DNA of 22,083 nt from Candidatus Melainabacteria bacterium (GTDB lineage: Bacteria; Cyanobacteriota; Vampirovibrionia; Obscuribacterales; Obscuribacteraceae): contig PSRH01000112.1 in assembly GCA_003175915.1 (NCBI GenBank), positions 1 to 22,083 on the forward strand. Direction: 5' to 3'. How positions within the stretch are numbered: the stretch's first letter is position 1; each line of letters starts with the position of its first letter. The notes under the pieces are model-generated. The model did no database searches. It saw only the letters and a list, made by a program, of their open reading frames with translations, and had not been told where the DNA came from. A program made the position numbers and the translations under genes. Positions 1 to 7,438 of this stretch are shown here, in pieces.

Positions 1-206
1 AAACATTACAACCGATGCTCATCAACTTTGCCGGTTACTTCGCACTGCGCCTGCCATTGGCCTGGCTTCTGACTGCACCAGTGGGAGCTGGGGTAATGGG
101 CGTTCTTGCTGCCAAAGCCATTTCTTGCGCCTTTACTGCTTGGGCCATGATCACATTCTTTGAGCGCATTCCCTGGGTGGCCGCGACACGATCAAATGCA
201 GATTGA
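1..206 (+). CDS. C-terminal end of a MATE-family efflux transporter (partial)
   Basis: Only the last 67 codons are inside the window; the frame is open from base 3 to the TGA at 204-206, so the gene begins upstream. The visible peptide is almost wholly hydrophobic and carries RLPLAWLLT followed by a Gly/Ala-rich stretch (GAGVMGVLAAKAIS) and a final aromatic segment. This resembles the last two membrane helices of MATE (NorM/DinF-like) multidrug exporters, where an R-x-P-L-A-x-x-L motif precedes a G-x-x-G-x-x-x-A motif. Such proteins export cationic drugs or lipid-linked compounds using Na+ or H+. Another polytopic flippase family (for example MurJ-like) cannot be excluded from so short a piece. 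No in-window gene is clearly co-transcribed with it. Confidence 0.55.
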   Translation, partial: TLQPMLINFAGYFALRLPLAWLLTAPVGAGVMGVLAAKAISCAFTAWAMITFFERIPWVAATRSNAD

Positions 207-226
207 GGGCAAAGGAGCTGCCCCTC
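205..226 (+). terminator. Weak hairpin after the MATE gene
   Basis: GAGGGCA (205-211) pairs with TGCCCCTC (219-226) with one bulged C across a 7-base loop, and the hairpin overlaps the stop codon. There is no clear T-run after it, so it may only slow or protect the transcript end. Low certainty. Confidence 0.3.
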
Positions 227-390
227 ACGTTCCAATATTTATCCAGCCAATAACCTTGTGCTGGACTGTCTCGCCAGTGCTGAGCTTTCTTTAAGAACTG
301 CAAACAGGGAACTTAGGCAAATAACCGCCAATCCTAATAAGTAATTCTTTCAATAAAAGGACGAGGCCACCTAAGGTCCAAGGCAGTGTC

Positions 391-1221
391 GTGTTACCCG
401 AATCAAAACCTGTTGTACTCGTGGCCGAGGACCATCCGGTTAATCGGAAAGTTGCTGGCCTTCTGCTCGATGCTTTAGGTGTTCATGCCCTCTTAGCTGA
501 TGATGGGCGGCCAGCAATCGCCCTGTATCAGAAGGAAAGACCGGCGCTCATCCTGATGGATATCATGATGCCTGTTGTCGATGGATTTCATGCTGCCAAG
601 GAGATCCGGCGCCTTGAATTTGGGCTTGGTATCCAGACTCCAATCATTGCCTGCACCGCTCTTGATGAAACAAAGATAAAAGAAGAGGCAGTTTCTTGTG
701 GAATCAATGACTACCTGGGAAAGCCCTACAGCCGAGAAACGTTGGCCGCCAAGATTGAACTTTGGCTTGGAACAAAACTGCCGAGAACCAGAACCCCCAT
801 TACACAGGTTGCCCAAGCCTTAGCAAATGCAGTGGAAGAACCTATGGAAGGGCAGCGACTGCGACCATCATATGGGCTTGAGCAGCTGGATGACTTACTC
901 GCACTGTTTCTTACAGTCACTGAAACTCTTCTGGCTCAGCTCGACTCAGCCATTCAAGCCCAAGATGTCGTGGCTGTGCGGAGACTAGCCCACGAAATTA
1001 GATCCGGTAGTCTTATGGTCGACGCCAAAGACATCGCTGAGATATGCGTGCAACTTGAGCAAGTCACCCACAATTGGCCTGAAGTTGTTAAGACATATCC
1101 GGCTCTAGCTCTGGCTTTTTCGAAGGTCCGGGAATTTGCCCACAAGAAACAAGCCGATGGAGATGCAGGAGTTGGATTGCGGCCATCGCAGCCATCCCCC
1201 AAACCAGCTTCTAATTACTAA
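391..1221 (+). CDS. Orphan receiver-HPt signalling protein
   Basis: A 276-residue two-domain phosphorelay protein. Residues 7-126 form a receiver domain: acidic pair E13/D14, phospho-acceptor D57 in LILMDIMMP, switch residue T89 and the conserved K111 in GKP. Residues about 165-250 form a histidine phosphotransfer (HPt) domain, with H201 in LAHEIRSGS and downstream helix ICVQLEQ matching the usual AHxLKGSS...LE pattern. This order (REC then HPt) is normally the tail of a hybrid histidine kinase, but no kinase module precedes it: upstream is 184 bases of non-coding DNA. It therefore probably shuttles phosphate for a kinase encoded elsewhere. There is no DNA-binding or enzymatic output domain. 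The start is GTG at 391 with AAGG seven bases before it. The C-terminal 25 residues look unstructured. Its stop overlaps the stop of the convergent gene. Confidence 0.88.
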   Translation: MLPESKPVVLVAEDHPVNRKVAGLLLDALGVHALLADDGRPAIALYQKERPALILMDIMMPVVDGFHAAKEIRRLEFGLGIQTPIIACTALDETKIKEEAVSCGINDYLGKPYSRETLAAKIELWLGTKLPRTRTPITQVAQALANAVEEPMEGQRLRPSYGLEQLDDLLALFLTVTETLLAQLDSAIQAQDVVAVRRLAHEIRSGSLMVDAKDIAEICVQLEQVTHNWPEVVKTYPALALAFSKVREFAHKKQADGDAGVGLRPSQPSPKPASNY

Positions 1222-1571
1222 CAGCTCGATTGGCTTTGTTGTCTCCAGATGGCCAATCCGATCAGGATTGTGAACAAAGGAAGTAATATAAAAGGTGAAA
1301 GCACGAGTACCGCAGCTAGGAGTGACACTATACCAGATACCATTACATTTGCATTTGTTGTGTCCTTTTTACCAGGGTGCGTCGCCTCCCATTTCGCCTC
1401 TAGCTCAGTTTTCCTCGCTTGAACGCGGCATTGGAAGTCTGCATCATGGTTTTCAAAGTACTGCGCCTCATAGTGCGCTAGTCCTAATCCTGTTCCTGCC
1501 ATCAATCCTAATACTAGTATGGGTGTAATGATGGCTAGAATAATAATCTTGATTCTTGGTCGCATCAGCAT
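1218..1571 (-). CDS. Two-helix membrane protein, unknown function
   Basis: A 117-residue protein I do not recognise. It has a basic N-terminus (RPRIK) and one hydrophobic helix at about residues 7-31. A polar, charged central region of about 40 residues follows, rich in E, K and Q with one Cys, and then a long hydrophobic stretch at about 76-108, so it should sit in the inner membrane with the polar loop on one side. ATG is preceded by GGAG about ten bases upstream. It lies 24 bases after the TPR gene on the same strand, so the two are probably one transcript from the promoter at 2435-2463. Its TAG overlaps the TAA of the receiver-HPt gene by two bases in a tail-to-tail arrangement. Confidence 0.65.
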   Translation of the reverse strand: MLMRPRIKIIILAIITPILVLGLMAGTGLGLAHYEAQYFENHDADFQCRVQARKTELEAKWEATHPGKKDTTNANVMVSGIVSLLAAVLVLSPFILLPLFTILIGLAIWRQQSQSSC

Positions 1572-1595
1572 AAAATGAGCACTCCGAATTGCAGA

Positions 1596-2384
1596 TCAGA
1601 ACCTAAGTTCACTCTTCAATTTCTCTATGTGTCTATTTTCCTCTCTTGCAAGATCCTGCCTAGCGGAATTAGCGTTCATATCTCTATTGCGAATGTACAA
1701 CCGGATGGCTTCCTTGAGATTATCGTTGGCCAGCTCGGGTTGCCCCAGGTGTAGATAGGCAATGCCTAGACCTTCGTAAGTATAAGGAGTATCCGTTCCC
1801 GACTCCAATTTCAACGCGCTTGTGTAATCCCCCAGGGCTTTTTCCCATTCTTTTGCGTATAGGAATGCTTGTCCTCGTTCGAGGTAGAGATCCCCGTGCA
1901 CATTGGGTTCCTCAAGTTTCATCGCCTTGGTGTAATCGTCAATTGCTTGCCTATATTGTCCGGATGCGTTGAATGCCTTGGCCCTACCAATAAAGGCTTG
2001 GTCGTACGCTGGTTCGAGCCCAATTGCGTGATTGTAGTCGGCGATAGCCTCACGATGCCGACCTAATTGTTCATATAGATCTCCCCGATCGCAAAAGTGG
2101 CCATATGTTGGTGCAAGTTCTACGAGTTTTGTGTAATCAGTTAGTGCGTTTTCTTTCTGTCCTAGTTTGCGAAGCACGAGGGCGCGCATGAGGTGAGCAA
2201 ACTGTCCGGTCGGGTTTTGATTAACTGCCTGATTTGCCTCTGAAAGCGCCTTTTCATTCTGGCCCAGAACGCAATGGACGATAGCTTTTGGTAATGGGTC
2301 TACAGAAAGTCTGAATGACGTGAAAAGAACAATAACGGACAGCATTAAAACAAAAAATACGTACGGCGTTCGCATAGATATCAT
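1596..2384 (-). CDS. Membrane-anchored TPR-repeat protein
   Basis: A 262-residue protein with an N-terminal hydrophobic anchor (about residues 8-25, FFVLMLSVIVLF) after a short Met/Arg start. It is followed by five to six tetratricopeptide repeats over residues 35-235; typical pieces are GRHREAIADYNHAIGLEPAY and KEWEKALGDYTSALKLES. The last 30 residues are charged and helical. TPR arrays bind other proteins, so this is most likely a scaffold on the outer face of the inner membrane; the partner is not visible. There is no good ribosome site before the first ATG; the second ATG (codon 4) is an alternative start. It is the first gene of a probable two-gene operon with the small membrane protein. 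A strong promoter and perfect inverted repeat lie just upstream. Confidence 0.82.
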   Translation of the reverse strand: MISMRTPYVFFVLMLSVIVLFTSFRLSVDPLPKAIVHCVLGQNEKALSEANQAVNQNPTGQFAHLMRALVLRKLGQKENALTDYTKLVELAPTYGHFCDRGDLYEQLGRHREAIADYNHAIGLEPAYDQAFIGRAKAFNASGQYRQAIDDYTKAMKLEEPNVHGDLYLERGQAFLYAKEWEKALGDYTSALKLESGTDTPYTYEGLGIAYLHLGQPELANDNLKEAIRLYIRNRDMNANSARQDLAREENRHIEKLKSELRF

Positions 2385-2400
2385 GGTAAGTCAAAGCCAG

Positions 2401-2422
2401 CTAGCACCGTATCTGGTGCTAG
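2401..2422 (-). promoter_or_regulatory. Perfect hairpin/operator at the TPR operon start
   Basis: CTAGCACC (2401-2408) and GGTGCTAG (2415-2422) are an exact 8-base inverted repeat with a 6-base centre. It lies at about +6 to +27 of the transcript predicted from the promoter at 2435-2463 and 17 bases before the ATG. It could be a repressor site or an mRNA 5' hairpin. The TAGCAC/GTGCTA half-sites resemble those of CIRCE, but the spacing is 5 bases too short. Confidence 0.6.
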
Positions 2423-2434
2423 TGACTCTTGTAT

Positions 2435-2463
2435 TTTATAAACAGGCTTGTAGAGCTGGGCAA
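2435..2463 (-). promoter_or_regulatory. Sigma-70-type promoter of the TPR operon
   Basis: On the minus strand, TTGCCC (2463-2458, 4 of 6 to consensus) is followed after exactly 17 bases by TATAAA (2440-2435, 5 of 6). Initiation would fall near 2428, giving a 5' leader of about 44 bases that includes the inverted repeat at 2401-2422. Confidence 0.6.
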
Positions 2464-2575
2464 CCGCTGGAGATAAGCCCATTTTAATGATTATCGGACT
2501 GCAGACCTCACTTCGTCGTATATTTTTTAAGCTTTCAGTTGCCTCAGATTGACTAAGAATCTTCCGACTAGGGCT

Positions 2576-2606
2576 GGAAAAGATGCGGGGGTGTTGCCAC
2601 CCCCGC
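2576..2606 (-). terminator. Intrinsic terminator of groESL
   Basis: Reading the minus strand, a perfect 9-base stem (GCGGGGGTG / CACCCCCGC, 2606-2598 with 2593-2585) and a 4-base loop are followed by ATCTTTTCC. It starts 26 bases after the groEL stop, with nothing else between, and should end the chaperonin transcript before the TPR promoter. Confidence 0.85.
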
Positions 2607-2632
2607 TAATTACTTAGATGTGACTATCGTTT

Positions 2633-4264
2633 TTAGAAGTCACCCATGCCAGCGCCGGCGGGCATGCCCATCGGTGCTTTCTTATCTTCCGGCACATCAA
2701 CCACGAGGGCTTCTGTGGTCAGGAACATAGCGGCGATTGAAGCAGCGTTTTGAAGAGCGAAACGCTCGACTTTGGCTGGGTCAATGATGCCGGCTTTGGC
2801 CATGTCTACGTATTCAAAGGTCATAGCATTGAATCCGAAGCCAGGCTTTTGCTCCTTCACTCTTTCGACAACCACTTCGCCAGGCAGACCGGCGTTATCG
2901 GCGATCTGACGAACTGGAGCTTCGAAGGACTTGAGGACAATGTCGAAGCCAGTGCGCTCATCACCAGTGATGCCTTCGCGCTTCTTCTCGAGGCTCTTGC
3001 CTACGGCGAGAAGCGTGGTGCCACCACCAGGTACGTAGCCTTCTTCAACGGCTGCGCGCGTGGCGTTCAGTGCGTCTTCGAAACGAAGCTTGCGATCCTT
3101 CAATTCGGTTTCGGTAGCTGCGCCGACTTTGATTACGGCTACGCCGCCGGCCAACTTGGCCAGACGCTCTTGCAGCTTTTCCTTGTCGAATTCGGAATCG
3201 GATTCTTCGATTTGTCGCTTGATGACAGCGATACGCTTAGCCACTTCGGCCTTGGTATCGTTGCCGGCGACAATGGTCGTCTTGTCCTTGTTGATTCTTA
3301 CTTGCCTGGCTTTGCCGAGCATGTCGATGGTGACACTGTCGAGCTTGGTGCCGGCTTCTTCGGAAACAACTTGACCGCCGGTCAAAACAGCGATGTCTTT
3401 CAACATCTCTTTGCGGCGATCGCCGAAGCCAGGAGCCTTAACGGCACAGCAAGGGAGCACCTTGCGCAGGTGGTTTACAACCAGAGTGGCGAGAGCCTCA
3501 CCTTCGATATCTTCCGCAACTAAGAGGAAAGGCCGTCCGGCGCGGGCAACCTTCTCCAGAACTGGTACCAGGTCGGCCAACAGGTTCACTTTCTTATCGA
3601 CGCAGAGAATGTAAGGTTCATCGAGAACGGCTTCCATGCGCTCTGGATCGGTGACGAAATAAGCCGAAACGTAACCCTTGTCGAACTGCATTCCTTCTAC
3701 GGTTTCCAGTTCGGTGGTCAGCGACTTAGATTCTTCCACGGTAATCACGCCGTCTTTGCCAACAGCTTCCATAGCATCCGCAATAAGCTTGCCGATTGCT
3801 TCGTCGTTGCCAGCGGAAATCGTCGCAACTTGCGTGATTTCCGTTTTGCCTTCAACCGGCTTGGACATCGTCTTGATTTCTTTGACGGCCAGCTCAACAG
3901 CTCTGTGGATGCCTCGGCGCAATACCATCGGGTTGGCTCCAGCAGCCACGTTTCTCAAGCCTTCCTTGATCATGGCCTGAGCGAGCACGGCAGCGGTGGT
4001 CGTACCATCTCCAGCGTTATCGTTGGTTTTTGTGCAGACTTCTCTTACCAGCTGAGCGCCGGCGTTCTCCAAATGGTCTTCCAGTTCGATCTCCTTAGCG
4101 ATGGTGACACCATCGTTGACGATCTGGGGAGCGCCAAATTTCTTTTCCAGCACGACGTTGCGACCGGCTGGTCCCAGGGTGATTTTCACTGTATTGGCCA
4201 CTTGATCGACACCACGTTCCAGAGAGCGTCGTGCCTGTTCCTCGTAGACAATTTGTTTAGGCAT
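2633..4264 (-). CDS. groEL: Chaperonin GroEL (Hsp60)
   Basis: A full-length 543-residue GroEL, the ATP-driven cytosolic folding chamber that works with GroES. Family hallmarks are present: TLGPAGRNVVLEKKFG near residue 30, the nucleotide-binding DGTTTA (about 86-91), KAPGFGDRRKEML in the apical domain, and the catalytic Asp in EDALNATRAAVEEG (about 393-406) followed by GYVPGGGTTLL. The C-terminal tail is a short Gly/Met segment (PMGMPAGAGMGDF) instead of a long GGM repeat. AAGGAA sits five bases before the ATG. It follows groES by 52 bases on the same strand and is followed by a clear terminator, so it is an ordinary bicistronic groESL unit. No CIRCE element was found upstream of the pair, so HrcA control of this copy is not supported. 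Confidence 0.98.
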   Translation of the reverse strand: MPKQIVYEEQARRSLERGVDQVANTVKITLGPAGRNVVLEKKFGAPQIVNDGVTIAKEIELEDHLENAGAQLVREVCTKTNDNAGDGTTTAAVLAQAMIKEGLRNVAAGANPMVLRRGIHRAVELAVKEIKTMSKPVEGKTEITQVATISAGNDEAIGKLIADAMEAVGKDGVITVEESKSLTTELETVEGMQFDKGYVSAYFVTDPERMEAVLDEPYILCVDKKVNLLADLVPVLEKVARAGRPFLLVAEDIEGEALATLVVNHLRKVLPCCAVKAPGFGDRRKEMLKDIAVLTGGQVVSEEAGTKLDSVTIDMLGKARQVRINKDKTTIVAGNDTKAEVAKRIAVIKRQIEESDSEFDKEKLQERLAKLAGGVAVIKVGAATETELKDRKLRFEDALNATRAAVEEGYVPGGGTTLLAVGKSLEKKREGITGDERTGFDIVLKSFEAPVRQIADNAGLPGEVVVERVKEQKPGFGFNAMTFEYVDMAKAGIIDPAKVERFALQNAASIAAMFLTTEALVVDVPEDKKAPMGMPAGAGMGDF

Positions 4265-4316
4265 ATACTTCCTTTTAACTCCTTATACTTCTTTAAGATA
4301 GCCGTGTAATGCTTTA

Positions 4317-4631
4317 TTAGCCGCCGACAACAGCAAGGATGTCGCGCTCAGACAAAATCAGGTACTCAACACCGTCAATTTTCACTTCCGTACCTGAGTA
4401 CTTAGCGAAGAGCACTTTGTCCCCAACCTTTACTTCCATCGGTTGGCGGTTGCCCTTTTCATCGAATTTGCCTGGACCGGCTGCCAAAATTTCACCTTGC
4501 TGAGGTTTTTCTTTAGCGGTGTCAGGCAGGACAATCCCACCTGCCGTTTTTTCTTCGGCTTCAAGCTTTCTGACCACAACTCGGTCAGCTAATGGTCTCA
4601 ACTGAAGCTTTAACGCAGATGCAGTAGCCAA
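4317..4631 (-). CDS. groES: Co-chaperonin GroES (Hsp10)
   Basis: A 104-residue GroES, the heptameric lid of the GroEL chamber. LRPLADRVVV, the mobile-loop segment EEKTAGGIVLPDTAKEKPQ, VKVGDKVLFAKYSGTEVK and the C-terminal LSERDILAVV all match the family. The N-terminus is about eight residues longer than that of E. coli GroES (MATASALKLQL), as in cyanobacterial GroES, which is one of the hints to the organism's lineage. AGGAGG lies seven bases before the ATG, one of the best ribosome sites in the window. It is the first gene of groESL; the 188 bases upstream, up to the diguanylate cyclase stop, must hold the promoter, but I could not pick a convincing -35/-10 pair there. Confidence 0.97.
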   Translation of the reverse strand: MATASALKLQLRPLADRVVVRKLEAEEKTAGGIVLPDTAKEKPQQGEILAAGPGKFDEKGNRQPMEVKVGDKVLFAKYSGTEVKIDGVEYLILSERDILAVVGG

Positions 4632-4787
4632 TGGTCTATCCTCCTATCATGGAAAAACCGGAAATAACTAACTTGGAGCTGCTGACGCCAGATACCAGCA
4701 ACGGCATAAGCTAGCGCGCCCTCACTGCTCAAAGTTTAACGACAGGAAGCCCGCAAGAGTACTGCTTTCCTTTTTTTCTTAATACTT

Positions 4788-4810
4788 TTTGTTCTCGAAG
4801 CGGGAACAAA
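4788..4810. repeat. Hairpin between the diguanylate cyclase and groES
   Basis: TTTGTTCTCG (4788-4797), loop AAG, CGGGAACAAA (4801-4810): a 10-base inverted repeat with one T-G pair, 9 bases past the cyclase stop codon. On the cyclase (minus) strand one pair becomes an A-C mismatch and the following bases are A-rich, not T-rich, so it is a poor intrinsic terminator but may still mark the transcript end. Confidence 0.4.
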
Positions 4811-4819
4811 GTGCGCCGG

Positions 4820-6514
4820 TCAGTCGTGTACTTTGCTACTGTCGCTGTTCTGTTTCTTAGAAAATCCCGCGCCTCCGCCAAGCCAGTTGGCGTATTCCGG
4901 GTCAACCGTTAAACGGCTCTTCAGTTGAGATTGGCGTTCGCTAATCACGGTAAGTTTGGCCTCTTTGACGAGATCCGCCCAGGCTGCCGGGTCGCTTGCC
5001 GAAGATTGAGCGGCGGGCGAGACAATCACCCGATCTCGACCCTGATATTTAGCCACGGCCAGGGCCTGTTCGGCTGCTTGCACAAGCCCGACCGGTTCTT
5101 CGGAATTATCCGGATAGGTCGATACTCCTATTGAGGCGGTGATCAAACCAACTCCCGGGACAACGCTGCCACGGATGCGCGAGCGCAACCGTTCAGCCAC
5201 TTCCAAGACAGCCGTCAGTCCTGTTTCCGGCAGCATGACGGCAAATTCTTCACCGCCCCAGCGACAGACTACATCTATTTCGCGCAGGGAATCCTTGATG
5301 GTTTTGGCCACCTGCCTGATTGCCTCATCGCCTTTTTGCTCGCCTAAATGTTCGTTTACTTGGCCCAAATGGTCCAGATCGATAAGCAGGAGTCCGAGCT
5401 GGTGATGATGACGATCTGAGCGGTCCACCTCTTTGATCAAGGCTTCTTCAAAATGGGTGCGATTAAACAAGCCTGTGTGGGCGTCCTGGATCGACTGAAG
5501 AACGCTTGATTCGTGGGTAAAGGCGACATGGAGAGCGGTGCTTACCTGCCGGGTAAATGACTCGAGCAATTCGATTTGTTCAGGTTGGAAGCCCTTCCGC
5601 TCAATCGAAAAGACCTCAAGCACACCCAGCGGTTGGTGCTCGTAGATCAAAGGTAGCGCCAGCACCGAGCCGAAGGCGGCACCACCAGTTGCCCTCGGTA
5701 ACCCATAAGGTTCTCGACTGCTGCCCTCGCCAATGTATTCGCTGCGGCCGGTCTTGAGCGTGGTACCAGCAATGGTGTGCTTGCCGGACAAATTGAACTG
5801 GTTCAAGCTGCTGCCATCCAGGCCTTTAAATGCCACCAGATTGAACGATTCCTTCTCTGGGTCAAAGAGTAGAAGGGCGCAATTGGGAGTGTTGCCGAGG
5901 ATAAGGGCCGTATCCGTGGCGATTCTCAGAACGTCCGAGGTTCTCAGGGCATTGCTGCTTAAGGCGCACAGACTCTTGTAGAGCGTCCTCAGGCGCTCTC
6001 GCTCATACTCGCTGCAGCCAAATAGAATGGCATTGGCAATACTCATGGCAACCGTATGGGCGACGTTCTCGAGGAAGCCCATTTCGTCAACAAGACGCTT
6101 GGCGTTTAGATCAAGCACCATCGCTCCCACCAGCAAATTGGCCGAGATGAGCGGCAGAGCTACCTGAGCAGCGCTGCCTTCTTGCTGCATGATCTGGGCA
6201 CTGAAGCGGGGAGCAGCGGCAATTTCGTCGAAAGAAACAGAAGAGCGTTGCTGAACGACAAACCTGAGCACGCTCTCAGTTGAGAATGGGATGAGACGCA
6301 TGTCATTAATCGACTTTTCGCTGTAGCCAAAGGCGGCCATTAGGCGGAAAGCCATCGATTCGTTGTCCGAAAGAAAAATGGCGACCTTGGCTTTCTCAGC
6401 CAAGCTAGAGACACGCACGACGGCCGTGTCGAGAACATCTTTGAGGCGGAGCGTCGACATAAGGTCTCTTTGCATCTCGCTATATTTCGAGAAGAGCTTG
6501 TCGTCGTCCACCAT
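4820..6514 (-). CDS. GAF-GAF-GGDEF diguanylate cyclase
   Basis: A 564-residue soluble protein predicted to make cyclic di-GMP from two GTP. Two GAF-type sensor regions occupy about residues 20-165 and 180-335, joined by a helical linker (SEYERERLRTLYKSL). The GGDEF domain covers about 340-500: DAHTGLFNR entry motif, metal ligand D379, guanine-binding N387 and D396, and signature GGEEF at 420-424, an active-type variant. The RxxD product-inhibition site (R411, D414) sits exactly five residues before it. Two usual residues differ: Gly at 384 where Lys is common, and Glu at 392 where the GH motif has His. The C-terminal 65 residues are a charged tail without known domain. There are no membrane segments, so the signal is cytosolic and its ligand is unknown. 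GAGG lies six bases before the ATG. It is divergent from the HIT gene. Confidence 0.9.
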   Translation of the reverse strand: MVDDDKLFSKYSEMQRDLMSTLRLKDVLDTAVVRVSSLAEKAKVAIFLSDNESMAFRLMAAFGYSEKSINDMRLIPFSTESVLRFVVQQRSSVSFDEIAAAPRFSAQIMQQEGSAAQVALPLISANLLVGAMVLDLNAKRLVDEMGFLENVAHTVAMSIANAILFGCSEYERERLRTLYKSLCALSSNALRTSDVLRIATDTALILGNTPNCALLLFDPEKESFNLVAFKGLDGSSLNQFNLSGKHTIAGTTLKTGRSEYIGEGSSREPYGLPRATGGAAFGSVLALPLIYEHQPLGVLEVFSIERKGFQPEQIELLESFTRQVSTALHVAFTHESSVLQSIQDAHTGLFNRTHFEEALIKEVDRSDRHHHQLGLLLIDLDHLGQVNEHLGEQKGDEAIRQVAKTIKDSLREIDVVCRWGGEEFAVMLPETGLTAVLEVAERLRSRIRGSVVPGVGLITASIGVSTYPDNSEEPVGLVQAAEQALAVAKYQGRDRVIVSPAAQSSASDPAAWADLVKEAKLTVISERQSQLKSRLTVDPEYANWLGGGAGFSKKQNSDSSKVHD

Positions 6515-6555
6515 TACTTCCTCTTTTGGGCAAAAACAAGGAGCGCCAATTTCAT

Positions 6556-6605
6556 CCGCCTGACATTACTTACCACATTTACTAATACGCAGGCGGTTTG
6601 TCAGG
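6556..6605. repeat. Nested inverted repeats upstream of the diguanylate cyclase
   Basis: CCGCCTG (6556-6562) is exactly inverted as CAGGCGG (6590-6596), and the overlapping CCTGACA (6559-6565) is exactly inverted as TGTCAGG (6599-6605). The left arm can thus pair with either right arm. The cluster lies in the 179-base divergent region, 42 bases before the cyclase start; it could be an operator or alternative 5' leader structure. Confidence 0.45.
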
Positions 6606-6693
6606 CCAGCTCGAGGTTAAATGAGCTGTGCTCGCTATATTGTCCGGCATCCACTACAATTTTGTCGGCAAATAATATAAGAAAGGTCAGCAG

Positions 6694-7044
6694 ATGCCCA
6701 ACGCGCAAGAGGCCAGTTGCGTTTTTTGCAAAATCGTCTCAGGAGAGATTCAGTCAAAGAAGTTGCTCGACAGTGAAAATTGCATCGCCATAAGCGATCT
6801 CAATCCGCAAGCGCCCACGCATCTATTAGTCATACCTAAAGATCATTATTCAGACATTACCCAGTGCCAGAAGAGCAATCTGCTCGGTGAGCTGTTCAGC
6901 CAGGCCAGCGCCCTGGCCCTTAAACACAGCCTTAATAAGGGCTTTCGCTTAGTTGTTAACACTGGTAACGAAGGCGGACAAACTGTTCATCATCTGCATA
7001 TTCATGTGCTCGGCGGGCGCTTTATGGGCTGGCCTCCTGGCTAA
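6694..7044 (+). CDS. HIT-family (HinT-like) nucleotide hydrolase
   Basis: A 116-residue histidine-triad protein of the Hint branch, which hydrolyses purine nucleoside phosphoramidates and acyl-adenylates such as lysyl-AMP in the cytosol. It opens with CVFCKIVSGEI, the Hint N-terminal pattern with two possible zinc-ligand cysteines, has the substrate-contact segment PTHLLVIPKDHY at about 41-52, and the triad HLHIHVLGGR at about 99-108. The ending RFMGWPPG is characteristic of Hint proteins. Length is typical. AAAGG lies about eight bases before the ATG, and a TACAAT (-10-like) sits at 6655-6660 without a good -35. Its physiological substrate is usually unknown. Confidence 0.93.
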   Translation: MPNAQEASCVFCKIVSGEIQSKKLLDSENCIAISDLNPQAPTHLLVIPKDHYSDITQCQKSNLLGELFSQASALALKHSLNKGFRLVVNTGNEGGQTVHHLHIHVLGGRFMGWPPG

Positions 7045-7200
7045 GAGCGCGGACTCTGCCTTGTACTTGTAGTGTTTCAACAAACGAAGTTCTGTTTTGC
7101 ACCATCTTGTTCTGGGTAATAACGTAGTGTGGGAATGAGAGCAGGACTATAAGCCTTCTTGTAGGGCTAGTTCGTGCACTTTCTCGGCGGGGGAGACTTT

Positions 7201-7416
7201 ATGGCTCGGCAAGAAACAGCTGAAAAGGTATTGTGGATGGCAGATTGCTATTCGCTGGCAAAGCGCTTTCCCGACCCGAACACCTGGCTGTCCCTCTTGG
7301 AGCCAGGCGAGCAAACTCAGGAAAAGGAAATCAGTCCCTTCCACTACTGGCTGTGGATGGAAATCTGGAAAGCCGCCCAATCTCAACCGGGTGACGGTGC
7401 GCCTAAGGCGAACTGA
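7201..7416 (+). CDS. Small Trp-rich protein, unknown
   Basis: A 71-residue ORF not recognised. The start was set at the ATG at 7201 because GGGGGAGA lies about five bases before it; an in-frame ATG at 7174 has no ribosome site. The peptide is acidic in the middle, has five Trp (for example HYWLWMEIW near residues 48-56), one Cys and several Pro, and lacks signal or membrane segments. The Trp-rich helix suggests a protein-protein surface. It lies 156 bases after the HIT gene and runs tail-to-tail into the nucleotidyltransferase with 22 bases between. The competing minus-strand frame over this region has no ribosome site, so the plus frame is preferred. Confidence 0.5.
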   Translation: MARQETAEKVLWMADCYSLAKRFPDPNTWLSLLEPGEQTQEKEISPFHYWLWMEIWKAAQSQPGDGAPKAN

Positions 7417-7438
7417 AAAGGTACCTTTAGCCAAGATT

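Noticed and set aside
3416..3425. GGCGATCGCC, containing the cyanobacterial HIP1 octamer.
   Set aside because: A single clear copy inside groEL; not enriched in the window, so not used as lineage evidence.
2750..3523. A 257-codon plus-strand frame inside groEL.
   Set aside because: Antisense shadow of a highly conserved gene with strongly biased codons.
4681..4740. Possible CIRCE half-site CTAGCGCGC upstream of groES.
   Set aside because: Only one arm is similar and the second arm at the required distance does not match.
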